A DNA stretch of 64,000 bases from Nocardia farcinica (GCF_001182745.1 NZ_LN868939.1:868001-932000), one strand, 5' to 3'; numbered from the stretch's first letter, positions 17,334 to 25,904 are shown. The notes: generated by a model from the letters alone, not told the origin. A program made the numbers and translations.

Positions 17334-17834
17334 ATGCCCAACAAGACGATCTACGTCGCCGACGACGATCTCCCGCTGTTCCAGCGCGCGCAGGAGTTGG
17401 TCGGCGGCAACCTGTCCGGCGCGGTGGTGACGGCGCTGCGCCGCTTCATCGAGCTGGAGGAGGGTCGCCAGGAAGGCTACGAGGAGGTCGTCCTCAAGGT
17501 CGGCCACAACGGGGTGCGCCAGGTGCGCTTCGCGGGCACCCTGCTCACCGAGTGGCGCGAGATGGGCGACGAGGGGTTCGCGCGCATCCGGGTCTACCGC
17601 AGCCGCAAGGGCAAGTTCGTCCTGCACACCCAGGACTCGAAGTGGTCGGACTACCCGACCACCGACAACTGGAACTGGCGGCGGATGCTCGGCATCGGCG
17701 ACCCGGACTGGGGCGAATTCGTCCTGACCATCGTCGATTCCGTGTCCGAATTGAAAGGCAAGCTGCCGGACCCGCTCTACGAGCGGGTCGTCGACGTCAC
17801 CGAACATCCGAAGATCGAGGACCTCGACATCTGA
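17334..17834 (+). CDS. EXLDI-family protein
   Basis: This 166-residue protein ends in IEDLDI, the diagnostic C-terminus of the EXLDI family (TIGR04342 as I recall). Members are small soluble actinobacterial proteins often encoded beside a multidrug-type ABC exporter, as here. The N-terminus (MPNKTIYVADDDLPLFQRAQ) followed by a predicted helix could form a ribbon-helix-helix DNA-binding domain. The rest is beta-rich with many Trp residues (WSDYPTTDNWNWRRM). No enzymatic motif is seen. It probably controls or assists the exporter; this is inference. Confidence 0.78.
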   Translation: MPNKTIYVADDDLPLFQRAQELVGGNLSGAVVTALRRFIELEEGRQEGYEEVVLKVGHNGVRQVRFAGTLLTEWREMGDEGFARIRVYRSRKGKFVLHTQDSKWSDYPTTDNWNWRRMLGIGDPDWGEFVLTIVDSVSELKGKLPDPLYERVVDVTEHPKIEDLDI

Positions 17835-17949
17835 GCCGACGCGCGGCAGAGACTCGCGCCCAACCACACATCCAGACCACACCGCGCCCCGGGGCGTGGT
17901 GGCGATGAAACATGCGTTTATTCGAATTCAACTATGAAAGGACCATCCG

Positions 17950-18930
17950 ATGAGGGACACCCAGCGCGCGCCGGCGATCTCGGCGCGCGGGCTGTGCAAG
18001 AGTTTCGGTGAGCAGGTGGTGCTCGACGGCATCGACCTCGCCGTCGCGCCCGGCACCATCTTCGCCCTGCTCGGCCCCAACGGCGCGGGCAAGACCACCA
18101 CCGTGCAGATCCTCACCACATTGATGCGCGCGGACGCCGGTGAGGTCAGGGTCGGCGGTTTCGACGTGGCGGCCGAACGCACCGAAGTCCGCGGGACGAT
18201 CGGGGTGACCGGTCAGTTCGCCGCGGTCGACGAACTGCTCACCGGCCGGGAGAACCTGCTGCTCATGGCCGACCTGCACCACCTGCCCCGCGCCGAGGGC
18301 AAGCGGCTGGCCGACGAACTGCTGACCCGCTTCGACCTCACCGAGGCGGCCGACAAGACCGCCGCCACCTACTCCGGCGGCATGACCCGCCGTCTCGATC
18401 TGGCGATGACCCTGGTCGGCGACCCGCGCATCATCTTCCTCGACGAGCCGACCACCGGCCTCGACCCGCGCAGCAGGCGCGACATGTGGCAGATCATCGC
18501 CGACCTGGTCACCGACATGGGCGTCACCGTCTTCCTCACCACCCAGTACCTCGAGGAGGCCGATCAGCTCGCCGACCGCATCGCGGTGCTGAACCACGGC
18601 CGGATCGTGGCCGAGGGCACCGCCGCGGAGCTCAAGCGACTGGTGCCCGGTGGACACATCCGGCTCGACTTCGCCGACGCCACGAGCCTGCGCAGCGCCG
18701 CCGGTGTGCTCGACGGCGCCCGCGTCCTCGACGGCGAGGGCGGCGGGTTCACCCTGGCGGTGCCCAGCGACGGCGGCGTGCGTTCGCTGCGCGCGGTGCT
18801 CGACCGGCTCGACGCCGCCCGTGTGGAGGTCGACGGATTGTCCGTGCACACCCCCACCCTCGACGACGTCTTCCTCACCCTCACCGGCGCACCGACCGCC
18901 GACACCACCTCGAAGGAGGCCCTGCGATGA
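17950..18930 (+). CDS. DrrA-type ABC exporter ATP-binding subunit
   Basis: This 326-residue protein has Walker A LLGPNGAGKTTT (about residue 40), ABC signature YSGGMTRRLDLAM, Walker B RIIFLDEPTTGLD and the switch His in FLTTQYLEEAD-type context, where relatives have TTHYLEEA. The C-terminal roughly 90 residues match the regulatory extension of daunorubicin-resistance ATPases. AAAGGA lies 8-13 bases before the ATG. It overlaps the permease start by 4 bases (ATGA). The pair should export a hydrophobic compound; the substrate is unknown, though the divergent biosynthetic operon at 12.4-17.2 kb is a possible source. Confidence 0.9.
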   Translation: MRDTQRAPAISARGLCKSFGEQVVLDGIDLAVAPGTIFALLGPNGAGKTTTVQILTTLMRADAGEVRVGGFDVAAERTEVRGTIGVTGQFAAVDELLTGRENLLLMADLHHLPRAEGKRLADELLTRFDLTEAADKTAATYSGGMTRRLDLAMTLVGDPRIIFLDEPTTGLDPRSRRDMWQIIADLVTDMGVTVFLTTQYLEEADQLADRIAVLNHGRIVAEGTAAELKRLVPGGHIRLDFADATSLRSAAGVLDGARVLDGEGGGFTLAVPSDGGVRSLRAVLDRLDAARVEVDGLSVHTPTLDDVFLTLTGAPTADTTSKEALR

Positions 18931-19691
18931 GCGCGACCGCACTCACCGATTCGATGACCATGCTGCGGCGCAACCTCGTGCACGCCAAGCGCTACCCGAG
19001 CATGGTGTTCAGCGTCGTGCTGATGCCGGTGGTGCTGTTGCTGGTGTTCGTGTTCGTCTTCGGCGGCGCGCTGGAGAAGTCCTCCGGCGGCAACTACATC
19101 GACTACCTCACCCCCGGCATGCTGCTGATGATCCCGGCCTACCTCACCGCCTCGGTGGCCGTCTCGGTCTCCACCGACGTCACCAAGGGCATCGTCAACC
19201 GGTTCCGCACCATGGCGATCGCGCCCTCGTCGATGCTCACCGGGCACGTCTTCGGCACGGTGCTGCTCGGCATGCTCGGCACCGTGGTGATGATGGCGGT
19301 GGCGTTCCTGGTCGGCTGGCGGCCGCAGGCGAACCCGCTGGAATGGCTGGCCGTGTTCGGTCTGCTCGCCCTGCTGGTGTTCGCCCTGGCCTGGTTGTCG
19401 GTCGCGCTGGGACTGCTCTCGCCCAACCCCGAGGCCGCCAGCAACGCCGTCTTCCCGGTCATCATGCTGCCCTTCCTCGGCAGCGGCCTGGTCGCCACCG
19501 ACACCATGCCGGTCGGCATGCGCCAGTTCGCCGAGTACCAGCCCTTCACCCCGATCACCGAGACCGTGCGCGGGCTGCTGATGGGCACCGAGATCGGCGG
19601 CCAGGGCATCGCCGCGCTGGCCTGGTGTGTCGGGCTCGGACTCGCCGGCTACCTCTGGTCGGCGCGGATCTTCGCCAAGCAGGCGGGCTGA
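18927..19691 (+). CDS. DrrB-type ABC-2 permease
   Basis: This 254-residue polytopic protein has six predicted membrane helices of the ABC-2 type. The family-typical segment is NRFRTMAIAPSSMLTGHV between helices 2 and 3, with TPGMLLMIPAYLTAS before it. It starts within the end of the ATPase gene (ATGA overlap), so the two subunits are translationally coupled. It forms the membrane part of the exporter. A strong hairpin terminator follows at 19711. Confidence 0.88.
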   Translation: MSATALTDSMTMLRRNLVHAKRYPSMVFSVVLMPVVLLLVFVFVFGGALEKSSGGNYIDYLTPGMLLMIPAYLTASVAVSVSTDVTKGIVNRFRTMAIAPSSMLTGHVFGTVLLGMLGTVVMMAVAFLVGWRPQANPLEWLAVFGLLALLVFALAWLSVALGLLSPNPEAASNAVFPVIMLPFLGSGLVATDTMPVGMRQFAEYQPFTPITETVRGLLMGTEIGGQGIAALAWCVGLGLAGYLWSARIFAKQAG

Positions 19692-19710
19692 TCACCCCGC
19701 CGCGCGACGA

Positions 19711-19742
19711 CATGCCCCACGGGTACGCACCCGTGGGGCATG
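19711..19742. terminator. bidirectional hairpin terminator
   Basis: CATGCCCCACGGGT (19711-19724) and ACCCGTGGGGCATG (19729-19742) form a perfect 14-bp stem with a 4-base loop. It sits in the 70-base gap between the converging ABC permease and anti-sigma genes. There is no long T run, which is normal for high-GC actinobacteria. Confidence 0.85.
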
Positions 19743-19761
19743 TTCTCGTGCGCCGGGGCGG

Positions 19762-20469
19762 TCACACGTCGCCGGTGAGCAGCACGCGGTTCGTCTCCGC
19801 CGAGGTGATCTCCACCCGGCGCACCTGCTCGGGGGCAAGATCGACGCTGCTGTCGACGGTGAGCGAGGTGCCCGGGCCCGCGGGCCATTCACCCAGGTCG
19901 ACGCGGCTGCCGTCGGCGCCGATCACCGCGAGCCGGTAGCGGCGGGTGTAGGCCTGCTCGCCCGCGCCGTAGTCGCAGGTCATCACGACACGGGTGCGAT
20001 CGCCGTCGGCGAGCAGCCGGAAACTCGCCGCGATCGGCGTCGGCTCCACCGGACTCATCGACCGTTCCGCCAGCACCTGTTCGGCGGTGACCGGCGGGGC
20101 GGGCTGCTCGCGACCGGCCAGCACCGGCACGGCGATCGCGACGGCGGCGGCCGCACCCGCGAGCGCGGCGCCCACGGCGACCCAGCGGCTGCGTCGCCTG
20201 CGCCGCTCCGCAGCGGCGGCCAGCGTCGGCAACAGGTCGGGGGCGGCGGGCGCCGGCGCCCGTTCGTCGCTCGCGCCGATCATCGCCTCGGCGGTGTCGG
20301 CGTCCACCAGGGCGAGCATGCCGGGCAGACCGGCGAGTTCGGTCACCGCCGCGCGGCACACCGGGCAGCCCGCCAGATGCTCCTCGTACTCGCGGCGTTC
20401 GGCACTGCCGAGTGCACCGAGCACGTACGCCGCGTCCCACGTCGTGTAGTCGTCGGCGATCTCGGTCAT
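19762..20469 (-). CDS. rslA: anti-sigma factor of SigL (RslA-like)
   Basis: This 235-residue membrane protein has an N-terminal zinc-binding anti-sigma domain with the His-x3-Cys-x2-Cys motif HLAGCPVC (about residues 32-39) preceded by MWDAAYVLGAL-like sequence (WDAAYVLGALGSAERREYEE). One transmembrane helix follows (about 95-117) and a roughly 115-residue extracytoplasmic domain. It closely resembles mycobacterial RslA, whose zinc site senses oxidation and releases SigL. It overlaps the sigma gene by 4 bases (ATGA), as expected for a coupled pair. Confidence 0.85.
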   Translation of the reverse strand: MTEIADDYTTWDAAYVLGALGSAERREYEEHLAGCPVCRAAVTELAGLPGMLALVDADTAEAMIGASDERAPAPAAPDLLPTLAAAAERRRRRSRWVAVGAALAGAAAAVAIAVPVLAGREQPAPPVTAEQVLAERSMSPVEPTPIAASFRLLADGDRTRVVMTCDYGAGEQAYTRRYRLAVIGADGSRVDLGEWPAGPGTSLTVDSSVDLAPEQVRRVEITSAETNRVLLTGDV

Positions 20470-20975
20470 CGGTCGGTCACCCCCATCTCCTGCAAGGCCA
20501 GCCGCAGCGCGCGCATCCCGTAGTGCATCCGCGACTTTACCGTGCCCGCGGGAATGTCGAGCTCGGCCGCGATCTGGTTGGTCGACAGGCCGCGATAGTA
20601 GGCGCGCACGATCACCTCCCGGTGGTCGGCGCTCAGTCCGCCCAGCGCGTCGGCGACGAGCCAGCTGTCCAAGGCACGATCCGAGCGGTCCGGCTCGGCC
20701 TGCTCCGGCGGATTGTCGGTGCGGAACTCGCGACGGTTGCGCGCGCTGCGGAAATCGTCGACCACCAGGTTCCTGGCCACGGTGAACAACCACGCCCTGG
20801 CCGAGGTGGTCGACTGGTCCAGCACGCTCGGGCGCTGCCAGGCGCGCAACAACGTCTCCTGCACGATGTCCTCGGCCCGGCCCGCGTCGCGCACCAGGCC
20901 CAGCGTGTACCGCCACAGCGCGGGCGCGTGCTCGCGATAGAGCACCCGCATCAGTTCGGCCTGGTCGTCGGGCAT
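20466..20975 (-). CDS. sigL: ECF sigma factor, SigL-like
   Basis: This 169-residue protein carries both ECF regions: sigma2 (about residues 10-75, AEDIVQETLLRAWQRP and ARAWLFTVARNLVVDDFRSA) and sigma4 (about 105-160, LSADHREVIVRAYYRGLSTN and GTVKSRMHYGMRALR). It aligns well from memory with M. tuberculosis SigL, including the C-terminal LALQEMGV-type end. SigL directs genes for exported and envelope-modifying proteins. GGGAGG lies 7 bases before the ATG at 20975. A TGAACC element upstream suggests it activates its own promoter. Confidence 0.88.
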   Translation of the reverse strand: MPDDQAELMRVLYREHAPALWRYTLGLVRDAGRAEDIVQETLLRAWQRPSVLDQSTTSARAWLFTVARNLVVDDFRSARNRREFRTDNPPEQAEPDRSDRALDSWLVADALGGLSADHREVIVRAYYRGLSTNQIAAELDIPAGTVKSRMHYGMRALRLALQEMGVTDR

Positions 20976-20993
20976 CGATCACCTCCCGCCCAT

Positions 20994-21021
20994 CCCACGA
21001 CGCGGGAGGCTCCCCGGTTCA
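20994..21021 (-). promoter_or_regulatory. SigL-type autoregulatory promoter
   Basis: On the minus strand TGAACC lies at 21021-21016. CGTGGG follows after 16 bases (20999-20994), and an overlapping CGTCGT follows after 13. The mycobacterial SigL consensus is TGAACC, about 15 bases, then CGT. The promoter sits directly upstream of sigL, as expected for an autoregulated ECF operon. Confidence 0.6.
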
Positions 21022-21032
21022 CCCGGCGTCGC

Positions 21033-21677
21033 TCAGTTCCGTTCGACCTCGATCGGGTGGGTGGCCAGCAGCGACATCGGCAACGGCTGGCGGCGGAGCA
21101 CGTCGGCCCACAGGTCGGGGCGCGCCGCGCTGATCGGATCCGTGGGCAGCGCGGACAACACGATCCAGTCCTCGTTGTCCAGCTCGCCCTCGAGCTGGCC
21201 GAAGGTCCACCCGGCATATCCGGCGAACACCCGGATGCCCTCGACCAGCGGTGCGATGCGCTCGGGATCGGCGGCCAGGTCGACGAGCACGACCCGGCCA
21301 TCGATGCGGCGCAACCCGGGCACGCCCGCGGTGGAGGCACCCACCTTCAGCGTGCCGAGGCACAGTGCGGCGTCGCGTTTGACCGGTCCACCGAAGTAGA
21401 GCGTGCCCGGGTCGGCCGCCAACGCCGACCAGCGCGGCAGCACGTCGGCGAGCGAGGTCTCGCTGGGCCGGTTGATCACCACGCCGAGACTGCCCGAGTC
21501 GTTGTGCTCCATGATGTAGACGACCGAGCGGCGGAACGTCGGCTCGGTCAGATCGGTGGCGGCCAGCAGCAACGTCCCGGCGCGGACCACCTGCTCGCCG
21601 CCGCGGAATTCGCGCCGTCGCCGGTCGCCGTGCCCGCCCTGAGTTTTCCGCTCGTCCGGGTCGTCTGCGCGTGCCAC
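21033..21677 (-). CDS. YqgE/AlgH-family (UPF0301, DUF179) protein
   Basis: This 214-residue protein matches the YqgE/AlgH family. Landmarks are AGTLLLAATDLTEPTFRRSV, YIMEHNDSGSLGVVINRP, LYFGGPVKRDAALCLG, IRVFAGYAGWTFGQLEGEL and WIVLSALPTDPI. M. tuberculosis Rv0038 is the counterpart. The biochemical role of the family is unknown despite its wide distribution. The first 30 residues are charged and disordered-looking. The GTG at 21677 is the likely start; an internal start near the conserved domain cannot be excluded. Confidence 0.88.
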   Translation of the reverse strand: MARADDPDERKTQGGHGDRRRREFRGGEQVVRAGTLLLAATDLTEPTFRRSVVYIMEHNDSGSLGVVINRPSETSLADVLPRWSALAADPGTLYFGGPVKRDAALCLGTLKVGASTAGVPGLRRIDGRVVLVDLAADPERIAPLVEGIRVFAGYAGWTFGQLEGELDNEDWIVLSALPTDPISAARPDLWADVLRRQPLPMSLLATHPIEVERN

Positions 21678-21756
21678 ACCGACATCATCGCAGTTTGTCG
21701 GGCGAAGTGCTCGCCCCTGTCGGTGCCGATCCGGTCGCGGATCTAGAGTCGGGCGT

Positions 21757-22518
21757 ATGCAACCGCCCGAGGTCGTGCTCGAGAACGCCGACGCCGTCTA
21801 CGACTACTACCGGGATCACCGCCAGAACCGGCTCCAGGCCTGGGCGGCGTACGCGCTGCTGGGACGGCGCTTCCACCCGCGCATCCACTACGCGGGCCAG
21901 GCCGAGCAGAAGGTGCGGGAGCTGCTGCGTTCCGGGCGGCCGACGATCTTCGCGATCAACCACCTGTCGCGGCTGGACCCCTACACGGTCGCGGCGGCGG
22001 CCTGGCGCAGCCCGCTGCGCCGGATCATCGGCCGGGTACGCGTGCTGGCCAAGGACGAGTTGTTCGTCGACCCCGCTCAGCGCCGCAAGGTCGACATGAT
22101 GGGCGGCATCCCGGTGTTCCGCGGCAAGGACCACGGCATCCGGGCGGTGAACGCGGCGGGACAGCAGATGATGGACATCTGCGCGCAGCGGCTGGCCCGT
22201 GGCGACCACCTGGCGATCTTCCCCGAGGGCACCTGCAACGAGGTCGATCCGAGCCGGGTGCAGGCCGTCGGCAGCGGCATCGGGCACATCGCCTTCCGCG
22301 CCATGAAACTGGGTGCGCAACCCGCACTGGTGAGCCTGGCGCTGAGCTACGGTCCCCGCCCGCCCGGTGCGGGCGAGCCCGGCAAGGAGGAGGTGAAGTC
22401 GGCGAGCTTCTACTTCGGCATGCCGGTCACCGAGCTGCCCGCCAAGCCGGCCGAGATCGCGCGCCTGGTGCGCGCGGATCTGCAACAGGCCGTCGACGGC
22501 GCCGTCGCGAACTACTGA
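21757..22518 (+). CDS. PlsC-type lysophospholipid acyltransferase
   Basis: This 253-residue protein has the glycerophosphate acyltransferase motifs. NHLSRLD (about residue 69, the His-x4-Asp catalytic pair) is followed by a VFRGKD region and LAIFPEGTCNE (motif III). It lacks a clear membrane helix, so it probably binds the membrane peripherally. It would transfer a fatty acyl group to a lysophospholipid or related acceptor on the cytoplasmic face. It is divergent from the AlgH-like gene and converges on the small GNAT gene with a 9-base gap. Confidence 0.82.
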   Translation: MQPPEVVLENADAVYDYYRDHRQNRLQAWAAYALLGRRFHPRIHYAGQAEQKVRELLRSGRPTIFAINHLSRLDPYTVAAAAWRSPLRRIIGRVRVLAKDELFVDPAQRRKVDMMGGIPVFRGKDHGIRAVNAAGQQMMDICAQRLARGDHLAIFPEGTCNEVDPSRVQAVGSGIGHIAFRAMKLGAQPALVSLALSYGPRPPGAGEPGKEEVKSASFYFGMPVTELPAKPAEIARLVRADLQQAVDGAVANY

Positions 22519-22527
22519 CCGGGGCCG

Positions 22528-22839
22528 CTACTGCGGCAGCCCCATCCGCTGCCTGGCCCACTGCGGCACCGAGGCGATGTACTCGGTGTGCGTCTCGACG
22601 AAGTGGCGCACCATCGGGCACAGCGGCAGCACACCGAAACCCTCGGCGCGGCTGGCGCTCAATGCCGCGCCCACCAGCTGTTTCGCGTAGCCCCGGTGTT
22701 CGTAGCCGGGATGGATCTCGGTGTGCACGAAGGCGCGTTCGGAGGCCGTGTCCTGGTATTCGGCGTAGCCGGCGAGGTCGCCGTCGACGAAGATCTCGAA
22801 ACGTTCCAGTGCGGGATTGATGCGGACCTCGGTCGACAT
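22528..22839 (-). CDS. small GNAT-like N-acetyltransferase (YidJ/Gcn5-related type)
   Basis: This 103-residue protein matches the minimal GNAT family PF14542. The acetyl-CoA pyrophosphate-binding loop is HPGYEHRGYAKQLV and the C-terminal part is VLPLCPMVRHFVETHTEY. Length is normal for the family (about 90-105). These proteins bind acetyl-CoA, but most acceptors are unknown. It is the only gene on this strand in the immediate area. Confidence 0.82.
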   Translation of the reverse strand: MSTEVRINPALERFEIFVDGDLAGYAEYQDTASERAFVHTEIHPGYEHRGYAKQLVGAALSASRAEGFGVLPLCPMVRHFVETHTEYIASVPQWARQRMGLPQ

Positions 22840-22966
22840 GGTTCGACGCTACTCCGCCGGGGCGCGACACGAGACATCGCGACGCGCACGAGTGGGAAAT
22901 CTCCCGGTCGACTTGTCTGCGCGTGCCGGGCCGATCAGAATGCTCTGTGGCCGAGAGGTACGAAAG

Positions 22967-24535
22967 ATGATGAGGACACGGCTGTTCCGGGCGGTTTCGG
23001 CCCTGACCGCGGTGGGCGCCGTCGGTGCGTCGCTGCTCTGCGCAGTCGCGACCGCCGCGCCGGGACCGGTGTTCGGGGACTGCCCCGAGGGCGCGGTCAC
23101 GCCCGGCGTCGGGGTGCGCTGCGCGGTGGTGAGCGTGCCGATGAACCATGCCGAACCCGACGGTCCCCGAATCGAACTCACCGTCAGCCGCATCGCCGCC
23201 TCGGGCGAGCGCCGCGGCGCGCTGTTCACCAACCCCGGTGGCCCGGGTGTCGACGCGCTCGACTTCTGGGCGCAGCGGCTGTCCGCCGTACCCGCCGAAC
23301 TCGTCGAGCACTACGACCTGCTGGCCGTGCAGCCGCGCGGGCTGCGCTGGGCCACGCCGTTGGCCTGCGCGGTGGATGCGGCCGCCCCCGGCCAGGTCTC
23401 GACCACCGACGAGGAACTGAAGCGGGCCTGCGACGCCGCCCAGCCCGGCTACCTCGACACCATCACCACCGAGAACACCGCGCGCGACCTGGATGCGGTG
23501 CGCGCCGCGCTCGGCCTCGACCGGATCGACTACCTGGGCACCTCCTACGGCACCTACCTGGGCGCGGTGTACGCCACGCTGTTCCCGGATCGGGTCGGCC
23601 GCACGGTGCTCGACTCGAACGTGCACCCGGGCTGGATCTGGACCGAGGAATTCGCCCAGCAGCAGGCCGCGGGCAAGCAGCGCATGGACGACCTGTTCGG
23701 CTGGATCGCCGAACGTGACGCCGAATACCACCTGGGCAGTACGCCGTTGCAGGTCTACCGCACCTGGGTGCGGCTGGTCTCGGCGCAGGGCGGCGGCTGG
23801 TACGCCAATCTCACCCCGCCGCCCGCGAGCGTCGCCGACTTGCCGGGCGATCTGCCCGAGCCGCTGGCCGAGATCGCCCGCGACGGTTTCAACGGCACGG
23901 TCGAGCACCTGGTGAAGGTGCAGAACTTCCTGCGCACCTTGGTGTCCGGCGGCGCCTCGGCCCAGGTACCGCTGATCGGGGCGACGTCGGTGGCCACCTA
24001 CACCCGCGCGTTCTGGCCGACTTTCGCCGAGGCGATGGCCGCCGCGAACGCCGACCCGGCGAACGTGGCCCGGCTGCGCGCCATCGCCGGTGCGACCGCG
24101 ACCGATCCCACCGGGCGTTTCGTGTTCTCCGCCATCACCTGCAACGAGAACGCCGTACCCGGCAGGCCGGAGATGCTCGGCGCGGCGGTGGGCACCATCG
24201 CCTCGGGCGGCAACGCCCTGGACGCGCGCGCCGATCTGGTGCGTTCCGGGATGAGTTGCGGCACCTGGAAGCCGGTCACCACGCCGGTGCCGATCGACGG
24301 CTCGGGCCTGGCGACCACGCCGCTGCTGCTGCAGAGCCGCAACGACGCGCTCACCCGCTACGAGGGCGGACCGGCGATGGCGCGGGCGCTCGGCGGTGCC
24401 CTGGTCACCGTCGAGGGCGGCGACCACGGCACCTTCGGGCGCGGCAACCCGGCCGTCGACGAGGCCGTGCTCACCTATCTCCGCACCGGTGAGGTGCACG
24501 CGACCGTGCTCCCCGAGGCACCGCTGCCCGGCTGA
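22967..24535 (+). CDS. secreted alpha/beta hydrolase, TAP-type peptidase
   Basis: This 522-residue protein begins with a Sec signal peptide (MMRTRLFRAV, hydrophobic core, cleavage after VATAAPG). The hydrolase domain has the oxyanion-loop region FTNPGGPGVDALDF, nucleophile elbow GTSYGTYLG (Ser near residue 190), the acid in LLLQSRNDALTRYEG and the His in GGDHGTFGRG within the TAP-like C-terminal domain. Relatives (SlpD/SlpE, Tap and mycobacterial CaeA/Hip1 types) are exported or lipid-linked peptidases or esterases. ATG codons at 22967 and 22970 both fit. Confidence 0.85.
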   Translation: MMRTRLFRAVSALTAVGAVGASLLCAVATAAPGPVFGDCPEGAVTPGVGVRCAVVSVPMNHAEPDGPRIELTVSRIAASGERRGALFTNPGGPGVDALDFWAQRLSAVPAELVEHYDLLAVQPRGLRWATPLACAVDAAAPGQVSTTDEELKRACDAAQPGYLDTITTENTARDLDAVRAALGLDRIDYLGTSYGTYLGAVYATLFPDRVGRTVLDSNVHPGWIWTEEFAQQQAAGKQRMDDLFGWIAERDAEYHLGSTPLQVYRTWVRLVSAQGGGWYANLTPPPASVADLPGDLPEPLAEIARDGFNGTVEHLVKVQNFLRTLVSGGASAQVPLIGATSVATYTRAFWPTFAEAMAAANADPANVARLRAIAGATATDPTGRFVFSAITCNENAVPGRPEMLGAAVGTIASGGNALDARADLVRSGMSCGTWKPVTTPVPIDGSGLATTPLLLQSRNDALTRYEGGPAMARALGGALVTVEGGDHGTFGRGNPAVDEAVLTYLRTGEVHATVLPEAPLPG

Positions 24536-24581
24536 GCAGCCCGCCTCGGCGAAATTCCCCCCGGCGGTCGAGAATGGCCCG

Positions 24582-25700
24582 ATGACCTCCGTGCCCCGCG
24601 TGCTGCTCGCCCCGGACAAGTTCAAGGGCTCGCTGACCGCGCCCGCGGTGGCCGACGCGCTCGCCCGCGGCATCCTCGCGGTCGCACCCGCGGCCGATCT
24701 GCGCCGGGTGCCGGTGGCCGACGGCGGTGACGGCACCGTGGACGCGTTCGTCGCCGCGGGGTGGCGGCGGGTGCGGTTGACCGCGCCCGGGCCCACCGGG
24801 CAGCCCACCGACGCGTGTTACGCCGTGCGCGGGGACACGGCGGTGGTGGAACTGGCCGCAGTGGTCGGGCTGACGAAACTGCCCGCGCGACAACCCGATC
24901 CGCTGGGTGCGAGCACCTTCGGCCTCGGGGTGGTGATCGCCGATGCGGTGGCGGCCGGTGCCCGTGAGATCGTGCTCGGTCTCGGCGGCAGTGCGTCGAG
25001 CGACGGCGGCGCGGGAATGCTCCAGGCGCTGGGCGCGCGGATCCTGGACGCGCACGGGCGCGAGGTGGGCCGGGGCGGTGCGGCACTGGCCGCGGCGGCG
25101 CGGTTCGATCCCGCCGAGCTGCCCGGCAGGCTGGCCGGGGTGCGGTTCACCCTCGCCTGCGACGTCGACAATCCGCTGCTGGGTGCCAACGGCGCGGTGC
25201 GGGTCTACGGCCCGCAGAAGGGCGCCGGCGTCGGTGATCGAGCGATCCTCGAAGCGGCACTGGCGAATTGGGCGCAGGTGGTCGATCCGTCCGGTGCGGG
25301 CCTGCCCGGTGCGGGGGCGGCGGGCGGCACGGGTTTCGCGGCCCTGACGGTGCTCGGCGCCCGATTCCGCAGCGGTATCGAGGTGATCCTGGAGCTGTTG
25401 GGGTTACCGGCGCTGCTGCCGGGCGTGGGCCTGGTGATCACCGGGGAGGGTTCGCTGGACGAGCAGAGCCTGCACGGCAAGGCACCGATCGGGGTGGCGG
25501 ACGCGGCCGGGGCGGCGGGCGTGCCCGTGGTCGCCGCCGTCGGCCGGGCGCTCCTGCCCGCCGATCGCCTGCGCGCCGCCGGTTTCACCGCCTGCTACGC
25601 GCTCACCGACCTGGAGCCGGACCCGCGGCGCTGTGTCGAACAGGCGGCCGCGCTGCTGGAACGCCTCGGGGCGCGAATCGCCGCGGATCACCTGCGCTGA
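24582..25700 (+). CDS. glxK: glycerate kinase
   Basis: This 372-residue protein matches the GlxK/GarK family that phosphorylates D-glycerate. Motifs are VLLAPDKFKGSLTA at the N-terminus, PVADGGDGTVDAF, LGLGGSASSDGGAGMLQALG, DVDNPLLGANGAVRVYGPQKGA and ITGEGSLDEQSLHGK. All family blocks are present and the length is normal. The product, a phosphoglycerate, enters glycolysis. The glucosylglycerate hydrolase at 5267-6604 makes its substrate, so the two may work in one salvage route even though they are 18 kb apart. A minisatellite begins at its stop codon. Confidence 0.9.
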   Translation: MTSVPRVLLAPDKFKGSLTAPAVADALARGILAVAPAADLRRVPVADGGDGTVDAFVAAGWRRVRLTAPGPTGQPTDACYAVRGDTAVVELAAVVGLTKLPARQPDPLGASTFGLGVVIADAVAAGAREIVLGLGGSASSDGGAGMLQALGARILDAHGREVGRGGAALAAAARFDPAELPGRLAGVRFTLACDVDNPLLGANGAVRVYGPQKGAGVGDRAILEAALANWAQVVDPSGAGLPGAGAAGGTGFAALTVLGARFRSGIEVILELLGLPALLPGVGLVITGEGSLDEQSLHGKAPIGVADAAGAAGVPVVAAVGRALLPADRLRAAGFTACYALTDLEPDPRRCVEQAAALLERLGARIAADHLR

Positions 25701-25713
25701 GCCCGAATACGTG

Positions 25714-25883
25714 ACGCCGCCGGGCACGCGACACCGCCGAGTGCGCCGCACCGCGGAGTACGCGCTGCCGCCGGGCACGCGACGCCGCCGAGTGCGCCGC
25801 ACCGCGGAGTACGTGACGCCGCCGGGCACGCGACGCTGCCGGGCACGCGACGCCGCCGAGTACACCACGCCGCCGAGTACCCC
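25714..25883. repeat. 17-bp minisatellite, ten tandem copies
   Basis: Ten contiguous 17-base units run from 25714 to 25883, approximating ACGCCGCCGAGTACGCG, with a partial copy on either side. Units are ordered so that the first six form two near-identical 51-base triplets (25714-25764 and 25765-25815). This shows that the higher-order unit was duplicated after the 17-mers had diverged. The array lies between the converging glycerate kinase and HxlR genes. There are no spacers, so it is not a CRISPR array. Copy number is likely to vary between strains. Confidence 0.9.
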
Positions 25884-25904
25884 CACGCCGCTGTACTCGG
25901 CGGC
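25869..25904. terminator. hairpin at the end of the minisatellite
   Basis: GCCGCCGAGTAC (25869-25880) and GTACTCGGCGGC (25893-25904) form a perfect 12-bp stem with a 12-base loop. The left arm is the last repeat unit and the right arm is its inverted copy. It lies 10 bases from the end of the HxlR gene, so it may terminate both converging genes. Confidence 0.65.

Noticed and set aside
25714..25883. Short regular repeats as a CRISPR array
   Set aside because: Units are contiguous 17-mers without unique spacers and no cas genes are near; it is a minisatellite.
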